Part shown: piece after piece, positions 11,560-23,630 of the stretch | How positions within the stretch are numbered: the first letter of the stretch is position 1 | Layout of the letters: the number at the start of each line of letters is the position of its first letter | Source: Basidiobolus meristosporus CBS 931.73 | Taxonomy: Eukaryota > Basidiobolomycota > Basidiobolomycetes > Basidiobolales > Basidiobolaceae | Assembly (NCBI GenBank): GCA_002104905.1 | Contig: MCFE01000537.1 | Span: 1 to 60,799, forward strand | Reading direction: 5' to 3' | Length of the DNA: 60,799 nt | Notes under the pieces: generated by a model | Told to the model about the DNA's origin: nothing | Database searches by the model: none | The model's input: only the letters and a program-made list of their open reading frames with translations | Position numbers and translations under genes: made by a program

Positions 11560-12096
11560 AAGCATTACAAACTTGGTGTTAAAACAGTAGCGGGATCGGA
11601 GTGGAATGAGTCGGTCCCACCTTCAGCAAGAATCGCCTGAGTTCTAAAAGAACCTATAACACATCGCCAGACAGGTGGCCACTTACCTCTGTTTGCCATT
11701 TGATTGTCTTGGATGGAACGGTGGAACTTTGTCTACATCTGTGCCGATATAGTGATTACCACTCCTCAATGCAACTAATCATAAAGATAATCGTGGATCA
11801 TATTCACCCTGGACTTCCTCCCAGTCAACTAGTAGCTGGATGGAGAGTAAAGTTCGATGAAGATGCAACAATACAAGGTTCATGTTCGAGAAACTTGATT
11901 GGTTGGATTTTCTTCCCAACTAAGTGATGGAAATCCTCAGCCACAGTCATAGTTGGCAGACTAGAAACTTTGTTGAGCAAGCGACCAAGCGTCTTGGAAA
12001 GTACTTCGCCTTCTGTTAATTCAGGAAATCATGCATAGTGATGCAGCCTTGGGTAGATGCCTGATCTATAACTTCAACATCACTGTTGTTGACCAT
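11560..12096 (-). CDS. Unrecognised small spliced gene
   Basis: A minus-strand frame (about 12015-11850) is strongly protein-like: GEVLSKTLGRLLNKVSSL, then TVAEDFHHLVGKKIQPIKF. A GTATTG...CTAG intron would join it to FDWEEVQ, and further open stretches lie downstream (for example around GNHYIGTDVDKVPPFHP). An ATG at 12096 with a short first exon could supply the start. A GTAAGT...CAG intron is also visible near 11690-11640. I tried the possible joins but cannot fix the C-terminus, and I recognise no family. It sits upstream of RMD5 in the same orientation. Confidence 0.4.
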
Positions 12097-13573
12097 TATA
12101 ACCAGGCTTATTGGTAAAAACGAAACAAGCAAGGAGGTGCGTTCTCAAAAGGGTCCTCGGTTTGTACACATATAAGCGTGTATACTACCCGGACCACAGT
12201 GTATGATTTCGGAGGTTATCTGCGTGCGTGTTTCACTATCACAGCGCTACGATGGGCCTATGTGTACGAGAGAAAATCCTGGATACCTATGAAAGTAAGG
12301 ATGTATAAGCTTGTAGTAAGCTTTATGTTTTGTTACCCCCAGTTGATTATGATCTCTAGTTAGTTGAGCCATCCCACTGTCGCTGTGTCATCTGTCGGGG
12401 ATCTGAGCTGCCCCAAATGTGCCTTACTATTTCACAATTAGCATTCTGTGTTCAATCAATGATGTTATTAAGCTTGCTTCTAGTGCTTGGAGATGAATAC
12501 TCCATCGAGCATCCTTAGTATCCCGGTCCATCTGCTAGCTCCAAACGAAGTTTGATACAGTACTATTACCATGTAGCCGGCGGCCAATATAGTGTAGTAG
12601 TGATCGGGCTTGCAGCTTATGATACAATCATGGCCTGTGGTTTGCGATTTTGGATTCACTGGGCATTGCGTGACCACTCCATGGTGTTATTTTTCCATGC
12701 CAGTCATTGTTGAGTATATAGACATACATGAACTTGTCTACTGACCGGTTACATGAGTTTAAGGTATTGCACTCAATCAGCGAAAATTCTCTAGGGTCAC
12801 TATTAGCTTGCAGGATATATGTTCATGGTGATCAAAAGATATGTAGCAGGGTAGCAGTATAATCACATCGGAACCCAGCCATCTGTCACATCTGCTCTAC
12901 TGTTTGCACGCTGCATCTTCTAGCCTAGGTGTTTATGTTTCTCACCTCGAGCATATTGATACTGTACTGACAAGTCTTCAAAAAATCAGCATCCCGGTTT
13001 CCCGGCAAGTGCTTCTCCCCCTGTTATTTAATTAGTAAGAGGTGCTATTGATCAGTTGTATGGAGCGGCTGTTCATCTTGCATCAAGACTTTTTAGAAAA
13101 CTTGTTTCCTTTTTTGCAAGTCCAATATCTTCTACCGTGTATGTAGAATGCATCGAGTATCTGTAATCTCGCAGTGAAGAGCTCACCTTTGCTTACATGT
13201 CGATGCGAAGCGATATTACATAGCTTGTATATATTCTTCGTATCCGTATACTTTTGTAAATTCAAGCGTCACGTACTCTCCATTAACAGCGCATTCTCTG
13301 TTGTATGCTGCTGAGTCGAGGGTCGTAGGTGCTACATCTATTTCATAATCAGATTCATGCTACTGGAACGAATGCCCCAAATCTTCACATTTGTAACCTC
13401 GTGACCATGGAAACTACCATTGCTTCGTACACGGCAACCTCTAACTTGGTTTGTCGCTACAAGATACCAAGTGGCTGGAGTTTGTAATGGTGAGATGAAA
13501 GCCGAGATACACACTTCAAATTAGGATTTATTGCGAATCGTAGTATAAACGCAGGGGGCGCATCAGTATTAAT
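12097..13573. other. Long stretch without a recognised gene
   Basis: A minus-strand frame of about 60 codons ending near 12480 has four cysteines (segment CPVNPKSQTTGHDCIISC), but no start or partner exon can be defined. I see nothing else that I can support. Confidence 0.4.
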
Positions 13574-14856
13574 TTAAAGGAAAAGTTGCTTAAGGATACT
13601 GATGGTCTCATCAGGATTCTTGACACTATGGCCAGTGACTGCGGGGTGAGTGTAGATTTCATAATCGTTACCACCCTGGAGAAGGAAGTGGTATGAGTCA
13701 AGGCGACAAGACATGGTGGTTTATGCATACAAAAGAATATGAGGTATTCTTGTACTTACTGGGAAGGTCTTGTCACCAAAGAAATGAATGGTTTTGAAGC
13801 CCTCATCAGCAACGTGCTTCAAACAATAGGTCTTGTCCCATCCAGTAGGAAAGACATCAAAAGAGATCTGACCTCCTAAATATCCAGCGGTTGAGTATCC
13901 GCTGTATGTGTGGTCTAACATTAGGAAGCACCAACGTACCAATCGAGAAAGTTAAACCATAATCAGGGAAGTTCTTCTTGAGCTCTTCTACGAATTTGGC
14001 TCTAAGGCCGTTGGCCTGGAACAAGGGTCAGCACAATAGCTGGGACAGAAGCAGGCTATTAGACTTACCAAGTCGAAGGTCTCGAATTCGTTACGCTCTT
14101 CACGGCTGTTCCGAGAGAACATTGTTACTCAACTCCACCCGGGAATTTGTCAAGCCTCATGCCTGCTTACCTGCAGTTTCTACCGATAGGGGAGACGTTG
14201 ATCATACCCTTGCGGAATTCGATGAAAGTACCACTATACAGGCATAAGCGCGCGCACTGGTCAGATACAAATTCCCAAAATTATATGCATTTGTATAATG
14301 GAACGCACCGCTTTCTGGGAATCTCCATATCGGCAATGTATCTCAAGATGAAGTTCACCAATTTGGTATACCTCTCCTCTCCAAGGTATTGAATGAAACT
14401 CTGATAAAGGACAAACATATGGCTCAGTACGACACATATGGTGAGGCAATCTTGTTTAGAAGGCTCACCTGGGCTGGAAGTGGCTTTCCAAGGCGGTAAG
14501 CGGTCAAACCATTCTCGGAGAAAGCGAAATCGAAGCGCTCAGTGACTAATCGAGAGGTATGAGATATTTTCCGGGCGGTCGAGAAAAAAAACCAGCATTA
14601 CCATCATCACCAAGTTGCTCCAATTGTTTGCTGAAATCAGAGCCTCCAACGAATCCGATGACGACCTTTTTACGGAGCTGAGTAAGAGTATCGAGCATCT
14701 CGGGTGAAACCGACTAGAAAGTGTTAACAGGATTGATGAAACTAGATTAACAGGATGTGGTACCTCTCTTGCAGGAGTCAAGGTTCCGTCGACGTCAAAG
14801 AGCACCAAAGTGTCGGGAGATTGGCGGTCAGCCCAGGCGGAAGGTTCGTTAATCAT
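13574..14856 (-). CDS. SEC53: Phosphomannomutase (Sec53/PMM, HAD superfamily)
   Basis: Nine exons (14856-14764, 14713-14602, 14545-14469, 14400-14309, 14233-14171, 14105-14069, 14015-13940, 13875-13760, 13675-13574) encode 255 residues, the usual length. The N-terminal [13 protein letters not shown] carries the HAD catalytic aspartates (Asp21 nucleophile, Asp23). [62 protein letters not shown] and [17 protein letters not shown] are the family's substrate and Mg-binding segments. The enzyme converts mannose-6-phosphate to mannose-1-phosphate for GDP-mannose, which feeds N-glycans, GPI anchors and O-mannosylation. In the exon 7-8 intron the later acceptor (TATTTAG) restores the family sequence [10 protein letters not shown]. 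Confidence 0.98.
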
Positions 14857-15358
14857 GATAGTTCGTAGAAGGTTTGAGAAGGAGTTTGTCCTGAACCACT
14901 TTCCTAGCGCCAATTTTATGTCGAGAGAATATCTAAGTGATTGCCAACCAATGGCTATGCTTTTCATTGGTATAAAAACAATTACTGTATCCAACGAAAT
15001 TCGTCCACAATTAATCATTTAGTGGAAGCTAAATACGAATTGCCATGACATAAGCTGCTACGTTAACCATCGTTTCCTGGAGATTAGGGTGATTTTCGTG
15101 ACTGCTGCTACGATGCTTTCGCAGTGATAAGATATGCCCCGAGTGAAGGAATTTCTTGCCAGCGAACGAGTAACCCATAGTCCCAATGTTTAGCACCAAG
15201 AAAGCTGTAACCCTAGGAGAGATACCCAGTTAAAGTGCATAATGATCAATTTATTTACGCTTGGGCGTCAAAAGAATAAAAGCAAGAGGAACGGGGATGA
15301 AGCCAAACAAAGTGGACTAGGAGCGAGCGAGTGATTGATTGTATCCGTTGGCAATATC
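14857..15358. other. Intergenic between SEC53 and COX6
   Basis: Contains the SEC53 promoter side and the COX6 3' flank. No further gene is visible. Confidence 0.5.
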
Positions 15359-15926
15359 CTAGATTCCCAATTCCTCTCTGGTGGAGACGCCAAGCTCTTC
15401 CTTGACGCTCTTCAATTCCTCGAGATACTGCTTGTATTGTCCTTCGTTCTCGACCTTTTGCTTAAGACCCTCGAAGATACGAACTGCAGTTGCAAAGTCA
15501 TTGACGCGTCTAGAAGCCTTGAGGGCAGATTCGACTACAGAGGGGGATGGAACCATATCGTAGGCGAAGCAGTTGTTGAGACCGCGCTGAAGCTCAAACA
15601 CGTCGTCGACTCCGTCAAAGAATTTTACGTAACGTTCGGTCAAGGTCTCGAAAGATTCCTCCTCGTGGGCGGCCGAATAGAAGCGAGTGGCTAGCAAAAA
15701 GGAACGAAGAACGAGGTTGGTTAGAAGTGGTCACGAAAGGCTGGATATAGATCGGGGGAAGAAAGTGAAGGCGTGTGTAGATACGCTGATATACACGTTG
15801 CTTGGCTTTTGAATTAGGTTAAAGTTCAGGGCAAGTACCTTGGAGGACACGAGCATTTCTAGAGGCGCCAATCACAAGGGAGGGATTACGAACAATAGAG
15901 GCAGTCAAAGAACGAACACCGAACAT
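15359..15926 (-). CDS. COX6: Cytochrome c oxidase subunit 6 (COX5A family)
   Basis: Two exons (15926-15839, 15690-15359) encode 139 residues. The first 35 or so (MFGVRSLTASIVRN onward) form a basic mitochondrial presequence ending near RFYSA. The mature part matches the COX5A/Cox6 fold: HEEESFETLTERYVKFFDG, FELQRGLNNCFAYDMVPSPS, ALKASRRVNDFATAVRIFEG, and a C-terminus with YLEELKSVKEELGVSTREEL. It is a nuclear-encoded matrix-side structural subunit of complex IV. Confidence 0.97.
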
Positions 15927-16317
15927 TGTTGATAATTGGAGTTAACGTAAAGAGAAAGAAACTCGGCGAACGGGTATATCTGTCTGCGCTAGAAAAACAC
16001 CGGATCGTCTTTGGGGTGGATATTTGTGTCTCACATTCAGGGGGTCGCCCCGTTACAATACTTATCGATATTGGAGTGACATGTGGAGAATTCGCGAGGG
16101 GATTTGGGGGATTGAATGGGATTAATCCATGACAAATTGGAATTAAGCTGGGATATTCGGACGGCCCACATTGTTCGTGGGTTGAGTAAATTCTGCCAAT
16201 GGGCCCGAGGTCTAGCCTACGCCATGTGATCGATTTCGAGCACCCGCGTTTCGAAACCGGAGTTTGGATCAATGCACAGTATTTCAACTGGCCGACAATC
16301 AACATTCGCATTGAGCC

Positions 16318-16602
16318 TCACGTCACCATCCGGAAGGGATCGTCCATTGGTTGGAACGCCGAAATATCAATCGTTTCCGTGGAAATTAGGGCCTCGATTT
16401 TGCACATCAGTTCAGGATGGATGTGCTTCAGGCCCTCAAACAAACGGAACAGGGCCGAACACCAGGCCAGAGGAATGAGATACGTTTCGTCCATCGATTG
16501 GAGAGACGGGCTGCAAGAAGCCAGACTTCCTACACCGAGCAGGGCGAATAGACCGACAGCCAACCCAGCATTGGCACTGAGAAGCCCGCCTCAAGGATGC
16601 AT
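16318..16602 (-). pseudogene. Possible secreted-protein frame with an in-frame TGA
   Basis: A minus-strand frame begins with a hydrophobic signal-like segment (AGLAVGLFALLGVGSLASC) followed by about 60 polar residues with two more cysteines, and ends at TGA (16318-16320). The only nearby in-frame ATG (about 16602) is separated from it by a TGA codon three residues later. So either the gene is broken (a CGA to TGA change would explain it) or the start is on another exon. A plus-strand frame overlaps it, so the call is weak. Confidence 0.3.
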
Positions 16603-17765
16603 GGCAGGCCAAATACTGATCTAGGCTATGCCATGGAGTTCCGAATCTTGATTTTTCGTGTCCCACGCATTCATGAGGTGCGTGGAAAGGCCGAGTACAA
16701 TGAGGCAAAATAAGGTTTACTAGACTGGTCATAGAATTAATGGACTGCCACTTCAGGGAACTCCAACCAACGCTCGATACTCTTATTCCTCTTCACGTGC
16801 ATTCGATCCACAGGAACGAGGATTCAGGAATCTATTGGGCATCCAGCGTAGGCAACAAGGGTAACCCCTTGGTGATACCAGTAGCCGAGCCAATTTGGTA
16901 TTCACATCGGGCTTTGCATTCATAGCTCATGAGTGGCTTCTTCTATGGACATCATGGAGCAAGGATGACGGGCTGGAGCGGCTCAATTATAAGTTGAATG
17001 CTACGGCCAGAACTGATTTGAGATACCACGGAGGCTTGCTCCCGGGCAACAGCAGATGATTGTGTGAAGGCCTGCTCTAGGCTGGGATGTGGATCCATGC
17101 CAACAAGACTTGCATTTCGTCCCATGTCTGTACGGAACGTACCCCGTAATTCTTTTCATCGGAAATCAGCTTGTTTCGTACCAGCTCTATGATATTTCCT
17201 TACCAAGGAGGAGGGGAACCTAAGCCCAAAAATGCATTCTCCATGTGCGGCTCAAATGCCAACCAGAGTTATGCAACTTCGTTATTGAATGTGTTCCCAA
17301 GCTAGATGGATTGTTACCCAAATTGCCACCTGAGATTATCATCGATTTCGCATTATTGCGCCAAAATTGCCCAGCCTGGTAAATGTGGTAAATGTGTGGT
17401 TTTGTTGTCTGGATGGAGCCAGTGCCAGTGCTTCGCAAACACAGATCCAAGACTTGATGTTACTCCGGCGCATCGGGTTCCGAGGCGAATTGGCATAGCT
17501 AACACTCCACAATCACGAAGATTGCTTAAAACTAATGCAATTAACCGTACCCAGATCTATTGATGATTGCATATATTATGTGTAGAATCAATTCAATGGC
17601 AAATCTAGTGACTAAGATTTTCATATGCCACGACGAACATTTTGGAAGATTGGCCCACTAACCCCTTAGCATCTAGAGCCTACCATTCTCGTTCTATTTC
17701 TATCCGGACACTTCAACGTGATATTCTATTACAAGTGTTGAGAAAGAATTCAAGTTTTCCAACCT
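16603..17765. other. Ambiguous coding-like stretches upstream of PEX3
   Basis: Several 40-60 codon frames overlap on opposite strands and cannot all be real. Plus-strand candidates are one around 17080-17220 (segment LHFVPCLYGTYPVILFIGN) and, after a possible AG acceptor, one around 17222-17383 (segment VPKLDGLLPKLPPEIIIDF) ending in TAA. A minus-strand candidate near 16960-17150 contains SLEQAFTQSSAVAREQA. I recognise none of them. The PEX3 promoter must lie within the last few hundred bases. Confidence 0.3.
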
Positions 17766-19405
17766 ATGTTCCAGTCCATTGCAAATTTCGGCCGACGTCA
17801 CAGGCGAGGTTTCATCATAACCGCTGGGATCATTGGTGGCTTTTACGCCCTAGGACAGTACGCTAAACGAAAAATCGTCGAGCTACAGGAGAAGGCGACC
17901 CGAGAAAACATTGCCAAAGAAAAGTATGTGTTTGGTCTCTGTTATTCTACACTTGAAGCTTTTATTAATCACCTAGCCGTTTGGTCCTAAGTTTGCGAAG
18001 AAGATTTGAGCAGAATCAGCGGGATTGTCTTATGACAGTATTATCGTTGTTACCTACTCTTGGTGAGCAAATGATATCTGAGGTAAACGTTGAGGGATCA
18101 TTGGCAAAACTGCAGCAGAAGCGTGGTGTACGTGCGGCTAATGAGGCTTCAGATGCCCAAGAGCAGGCTATGGACCGAAAGACTAAGCTTCAATTGTGGG
18201 AAGAGTTGAAAATAACAAGTAGGTGTACCTCTCAAACGCAAGCGGGAGGAATTTTCTATGTGGCTTCTAGCTTTTATTGATGGCAGTTTCCTGCAGGCTT
18301 CACGCAAACCATAGCGTCTATTTATCTCACCGTACTTCTGAACATATTCGTGCACATACAGCTCAATCTACTCGGGCGGTTTATCTATATCGACTCGGTC
18401 CTTTCCTTTTCAGAGAAAGACAGAGAAAAGTCCTTCCGTCTGGAACCTTCCAATGACGAAAGACGACGCCTGTCGAGAGAGGTGGAGCGAAAGTTCCTTA
18501 CATTCAGTTGGTGGCTGTTGCATGTTGGTTGGAAACGTTGCGTAGACAATGTGAAATCAGCAGTCGAGGAGGTTCTTGGGCAGTAAGTTGAAGTTCTCGG
18601 CGAAACGATGCGTGATGGACCTGTGCTAACAATCTCAAATCCACAGAACCTCGCTGAAGAAATCTTTCGACTTCAACGATACGGTCAAAACTATACAGGA
18701 TATCCGCAATAGAATTGAATTTGAGGGAGATCCTACCGAGCTTTCCGAGAATCGTACTCCAACCAAGTAATCCTGCCCTTTCTTATCCACCTACTAGTTT
18801 CTGTGCTCATCGCATCTTTACCATTGACAGTATGCGTGATCTTTTGTTACCAGATGACTTGGAGGGCGAGCTACAGGTCCTGAAAGAAGGCAGTGGGATA
18901 GACGACCCCCAAATGGATGACGAGTTGAGGATGCTATTAGACGAGGTGAAAGATTTCTTGGATAGGTTTGTGCGTTCGTTGATGCCTGCAGCTGATGAGA
19001 AGATACTAATGCTGTGATCGCAGCCCAGACTTTGTGGTAGTGCGCCAATCATGCTTAGACGAGGCGTTCTCTTTCCTGAGCTACAACATGCGCAGTACGT
19101 TCGTACTAAAAGGTGCAGACACCCGCCCCTCTCCTAAACTATACGAACTGGACTCCGCTGAGGATCCCATTGCTGACCAAACCACCGAGAGAGCCGTCCC
19201 GCTAGTTTCGTTGCTTCCAGTCATCAGCCGACAGGTCCACCACATCATCAACGGAGTTCCCAATAATTACGTAGAGGTTAGTAGGGGCACACGGGATGTC
19301 AGAGGGATGCGAAGCTAATCTTGTGCTTTCTAGATTCTGTGTTCAGTCAAGGAGCTTCAAAGTTATTCGGCCATCGTTTATTCTTCATTTAATTTGGAGG
19401 ATTAG
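17766..19405 (+). CDS. PEX3: Peroxin-3, peroxisomal membrane biogenesis receptor
   Basis: Seven exons (17766-17923, 17992-18218, 18297-18582, 18647-18766, 18831-18965, 19024-19276, 19334-19405) encode 416 residues with closing phases. The N-terminus has a basic stretch and a single membrane segment (GFIITAGIIGGFYALGQYA, about 15-33). The Pex3 domain follows, with the family signatures RRRFEQNQRDCLMTVLSLLP, KLQLWEELKITSFTQTI, HIQLNLLGRFIY, DEVKDFLDSPDF and a C-terminal SYSAIVYSSFNLED. Pex3 docks Pex19 carrying peroxisomal membrane proteins and tethers Inp1 or Atg36-type partners. In intron 1 I chose the CCTAAG acceptor because it gives the conserved basic stretch before FEQNQ; a later AAG is also possible. 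It is convergent with MON1, 385 bp apart. Confidence 0.97.
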
Positions 19406-19790
19406 CGCAAACCAGTAACCATTTTAGCATCGTAATCCAGGTCTCCATTCCGCACAGGCAGATACTTTAGACATGTATCTCTCACTGGGTTAATTCCTAT
19501 TGCCAACCGTCGTTCGACAGCTCTTTCTATCCCATTTACCCCTTTCTATGTCTCCCATGCTGAATATTAAGATAAAACCCCCCATTGAAGCCAATAATGC
19601 AAACTGATGTGGCCAACCAGCATATAGTGGTGTTGCAATAGCATAGCATGCATTGAAGGGCCGGCGGATCCGTACAGGTGATATATTGGGTGCAGCAGGT
19701 TTATTATATTATTACAAATTCGACAACGTAAGATCAAATTGAGATTCGAGAGATGGATACCATAATATTATATGCGGCAAATAAAAATAA

Positions 19791-22274
19791 TTAATAAACA
19801 GGGGAATTAATTACAAACACCGATTCTTCCTCTTTGCGAACCCACTTTCTTAGCGCGGTAAGGGACGCGATCACGCTTGATTTGGAGATTAGCGGCCCCA
19901 GTGCGGCATATATCTCGAACGTTTGTGAGCTCTAAAGGCAGACTAGAAGCGTTAACATTGAACATGGGTGGACGGGAGGCAGTAATGCTTACCCATCCAA
20001 TAATCGTCTCCGTATTTGTCACTTGGTAGAAGGTTTTCAGTGGCAGCGCTTTACAGTGGATCTGGTCGTGGACGTGCTGATACATACGAAATAGTCTAGC
20101 ATGTGGTCAAGACGAGATCAGTCAGTCGTGCGCATGTACGTTGCCCTAGGTATACTAACCGTCTTTGTTCATCGATAGTATCGTAGTGTGGCAAGTACGC
20201 TGGTGCAGTAATTTGAACATACTGCTTCGATTTGTACAAGAAGTGTCTAAGGCCAGGGATTCCTAGCTCCTCTACAGAAATGGGTGAGTTTCATGGCCGT
20301 GTAGCAGAATCCACCAATTGCTTATTGTTACCAAGGGTGTATTCTTCTGTATCAACAATCTGGACCACCTCCTGAAGTGCACCGGTTTGATTTAGATTCT
20401 AGGCAATGACCAAACATCAGTTGGGGAGTCCAGGGTGCAGGACAATGTCTTATGTAGCCAAACCTCCACAACAAGATCCTTGGATGCCGAGCATTCGAAG
20501 AACATGTCCTTGTCAGGTGAGATTAAAACCAGACATGTTTCCTTGGCAATGAAACAGACGTATGCATGCAGGAAGCCTTTACTGTTGAACTTTGGGAGAC
20601 AAATTGGTGTCCAAGACTCTCCCGAGCAAAACGTCGTTGAGCCGCTCACCATGTTGGTAACCAAATGTAGATCTTGTCCCACTTGTCAGTAGGCTGTCTA
20701 TGAACGAGAGACGAAACTGAGCACAACACACGTACCAGATGGATGCAGGCTTTGTTTTCTTGGCCGAAGCAATGTCACCAGTTTCCCACAGGAGATTAGC
20801 ATGGCAAACAGCACATGCTGGACGGAAAATTTAGGTCCAGAGAAAGCTAATGGAAGCTAGTGTCGCTCCTACCTTGGATTTGATTAGTTGCAATGAGTTG
20901 TTCAGCTTTGCCCTCAAAGATTTCTTCATTTTGAGCGCGTGGATTGCACCCAACATGACACTAGGGTCGTAGGTCATTTCTCTACATAGGCTATCAAGAA
21001 ACACCTCTGTACCTAGAAGTTGTGGGAAATAGGATTTTCGATGTGAGCGCTTGAGTTATCCAGTACGATGAGTTGCAGCAGGGCCTACCGCTTAACAGCC
21101 GACGGAGGTCGAAGTTCACTCGTTGCTCAAAAATCCGAGTCAGCTGTGTGGACGTTATGATGCTTAATACTTGGTTGTAAAGGTATGAGAGTTGAACCCG
21201 AATCTGCCACCGGGTGAAGTCGGTTAGCGCATTGGCACACACAAAATCATCACACCATGACCTACATGACTTTCCGGCTCTCCGGTCTTGGTCACAGCCA
21301 GGAAATAGAGCGGCCCTTTGAGCAAAAACACGAATTTGTGGTCGCCGGCGTTGATGGATCTTTCAAGGCGCATGTATTAGCCGAATTTCTCTGGTACTGG
21401 CAGGGCACTTGTTGCAGCTTACTTGATTGAATCATCCGCATCGGCGAAAAAAGATACGATGGCCTGGACCACGCCCATATAACTGGATAGCTTCGACTCA
21501 TCCCCGAAGCGAGAGTAGATTGGCTTCCCGGCGCTACTTAGGATGAAAAAATGCTTGTTGTGTCCAGCCCAGCTAGGCGAGTAGGGGTCTTCGAGAAAGC
21601 TGCATTAGCATGAGTGCCGAGGGCCACTCGAAAAGTTGGGGATATTACCTTCTTCCGCGTAAATCCGGCGATAGCCACTGGCTTGCTTTGAGCGCCGCTC
21701 CAATGTCTCGCTGCTTACATCGGGGAATTCAGGAATATCCTCCTCTGGGATATCTTTTGAAACGCCTTTGCTTTCTCTGGATCCACTGGACACTGAAGGG
21801 CTCACTACTCGACAAACAGTCAACACCGCAGGTGTAAGGCGCCAACCGTTACAGTGACATACCTGGTATCTCCTGGTCAACTATCTCCTCCAAGGAACTC
21901 AACTCCTCTTTGAAAGAATCGACAAAGAGCTCCTTGGCCATTTCGATGCCCAAACCGGATCTCCTCTTGGGGCTGGTCGGGCCAGCCCTCAACATATACT
22001 CGGTGTCCTCACTTTCCCTTGAACGGAAGCTGGCTGCGTCCAAGAGGATATCGCCACTTAGTCTGGAAATGGCGGAGTAGCTGCTAAGATTGGAAGAGGC
22101 TGATGGGGAGGTTGGCCGTAAAGGAAGGCTATTGTCTACGGAGAGGTGAACGGACGGCTTGGTCTTGAAGGAGTTGAATTTCCCTGCTAGTACAGGGGAA
22201 GAGGATAGTGAGGTGGAGGCCACGTTCGCCTCGATCCCATCTTTGGTGCGTTTTGGTAAAATAGGGGAATCCAT
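19791..22274 (-). CDS. MON1: MON1, Rab7 guanine-nucleotide exchange subunit
   Basis: Twelve exons (22274-21863, 21804-21649, 21588-21423, 21359-21266, 21203-21089, 21012-20873, 20817-20736, 20672-20464, 20398-20332, 20271-20160, 20095-19993, 19931-19791) encode 598 residues in phase throughout. The Ser-rich N-terminus (about 1-185) is disordered. The longin-type SAND core then begins at WAGHNKHFFILSSAGKPIYS, with GDESKLSSYMGVVQAIVSFF, QLSYLYNQVLSIITSTQL, PSDLHLVTNMVSGS, IPGLRHFLYKSKQYVQ and the C-terminal LTALRKWVRKEEESVFVIN. Mon1 pairs with Ccz1 to recruit and activate Ypt7/Rab7 on late endosomes, vacuoles and autophagosomes. Several acceptors were chosen because they restore conserved sequence across the junctions. 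Confidence 0.96.
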
Positions 22275-23630
22275 GAAGGAGGGGGTCTCTATGGGAGGTT
22301 GGCAAGCTTTGGGAATCTCTTCACGAGGATAAAACGAATACTATACTGTGCTAGTGTTAGTGGTGATGGTGTAAGTGTAGGTGTCGGTGTCGGTGCCAAT
22401 CAAAGCTGAGGTTTGGTTAGGGGAGCAATAGGAGCGTAGTACCCAAATCAGAGTAGCTGAATATACATCTGGCTATATTGACGCAGTTGGGGATATGGTT
22501 ATTAGAATATTGGTAATATTTGACATATATGGGCTAGATGACCTGATCTATCCAAAATCATTCCCATGTCAATAACTTTGTGACAAATTAGATGGCATTC
22601 ACCCATCTTCAACAGTACTATTCCATTCATCGACCAATAGAACTCCCCAATCCTAACTGATCATGGAGAATCTGGTTGAGAGCTACGATGAGATGCAGCC
22701 ACTGTACCAAGCCGGAGGCACAATCCTACAGACAAGTAGGCAGTCTGGGTGTTTTTGATATGCACGGTGGTGTGGAGTGGAGAGCCTTTGTCGATGATGG
22801 TTACGTGATGCTGGTTGCCCTCAGCGCGCTCTGGAGCCATACTCCTGGTGGTTCGTGTTCCAACCAAGTCACATCACATGACTCGCATCTGGAGCATACA
22901 TTCAGGTATTCATCAGCAAGCTTGTGTGGTGATTGGTAGACTATCTCCTGCACTTAAGTTGCATGACTTTGGTGAGCATTCCCAAGGTAGAAGGAAGTTG
23001 CATTAAGCCTACTGACGTCCACCTTCGCACAGGTAGCTGTACACGGACCTGCAAGTCTTCGGTGAGGAGAAGTGTCGGCCAGTACATTCGTGCTTCTGAA
23101 TAGCAGTCAGTCGTATGGTCCTAACTTCGATTCTTCCAGTGCGAAAGGTGGCTCATCGATTTTGGACTAGAGGGTGCCCCGAGGTGTTGTGCCGAATACA
23201 AAGCAATGTTACTCAAACGCCCTTCTACAAGTACCTATCACTTCTAGATCAGTACCGTAGCACCCAGTAAGAGTAGCGCAATCAATTCCCGGATAGTAAT
23301 TCTGTGTCCGACCTGATCTCAGGGATCAGGTAGACCGGTTCAAGTCGGTATGAGCACTCCATCGAGACCAGGTGTCATTTCTAAGATCCCAAGGCAACTT
23401 TCATAGAAATGCCGAGATTATTCCGGGGAATGCTATGCGCCTACCAGTGCTGCGAAGCCTGTATCCAGTATGGTCCAATTTATGCACGAAATCAAATGGG
23501 CAAGATTTCATATGTAGTGGTGGATTTTGTGCCAGCGTTGCAAGAGGTGCATTTTTAGGAAGAAACTTGAGGGGCTATAAAAACCGTTTCCCCACGCCTG
23601 TACGCACCTTGGCTGCAAAAAACCCTTGGC
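22275..23630. other. Intergenic with one possible small exon
   Basis: A plus-strand frame opening at 22663 (begins MENLVESYDEMQPLYQAGG, then a GTAGG donor-like site) and a following frame near 22760-22940 look protein-like. A minus-strand frame through the same place (segment NQHHVTIIDKGSPLHTTVH) looks equally so, and neither can be assigned. The region also holds the promoters of MON1 (-) and of the Bax-inhibitor-like gene (+), which are divergent. Confidence 0.3.

Noticed and set aside
15886-16311. 141-codon minus-strand frame overlapping the COX6 start
   Set aside because: It overlaps the first exon and promoter of COX6 in another frame and has low-quality composition.
16199-16624. 141-codon plus-strand frame
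   Set aside because: It begins at a non-standard position and lies opposite a frame with a better signal peptide; no domain is recognisable.
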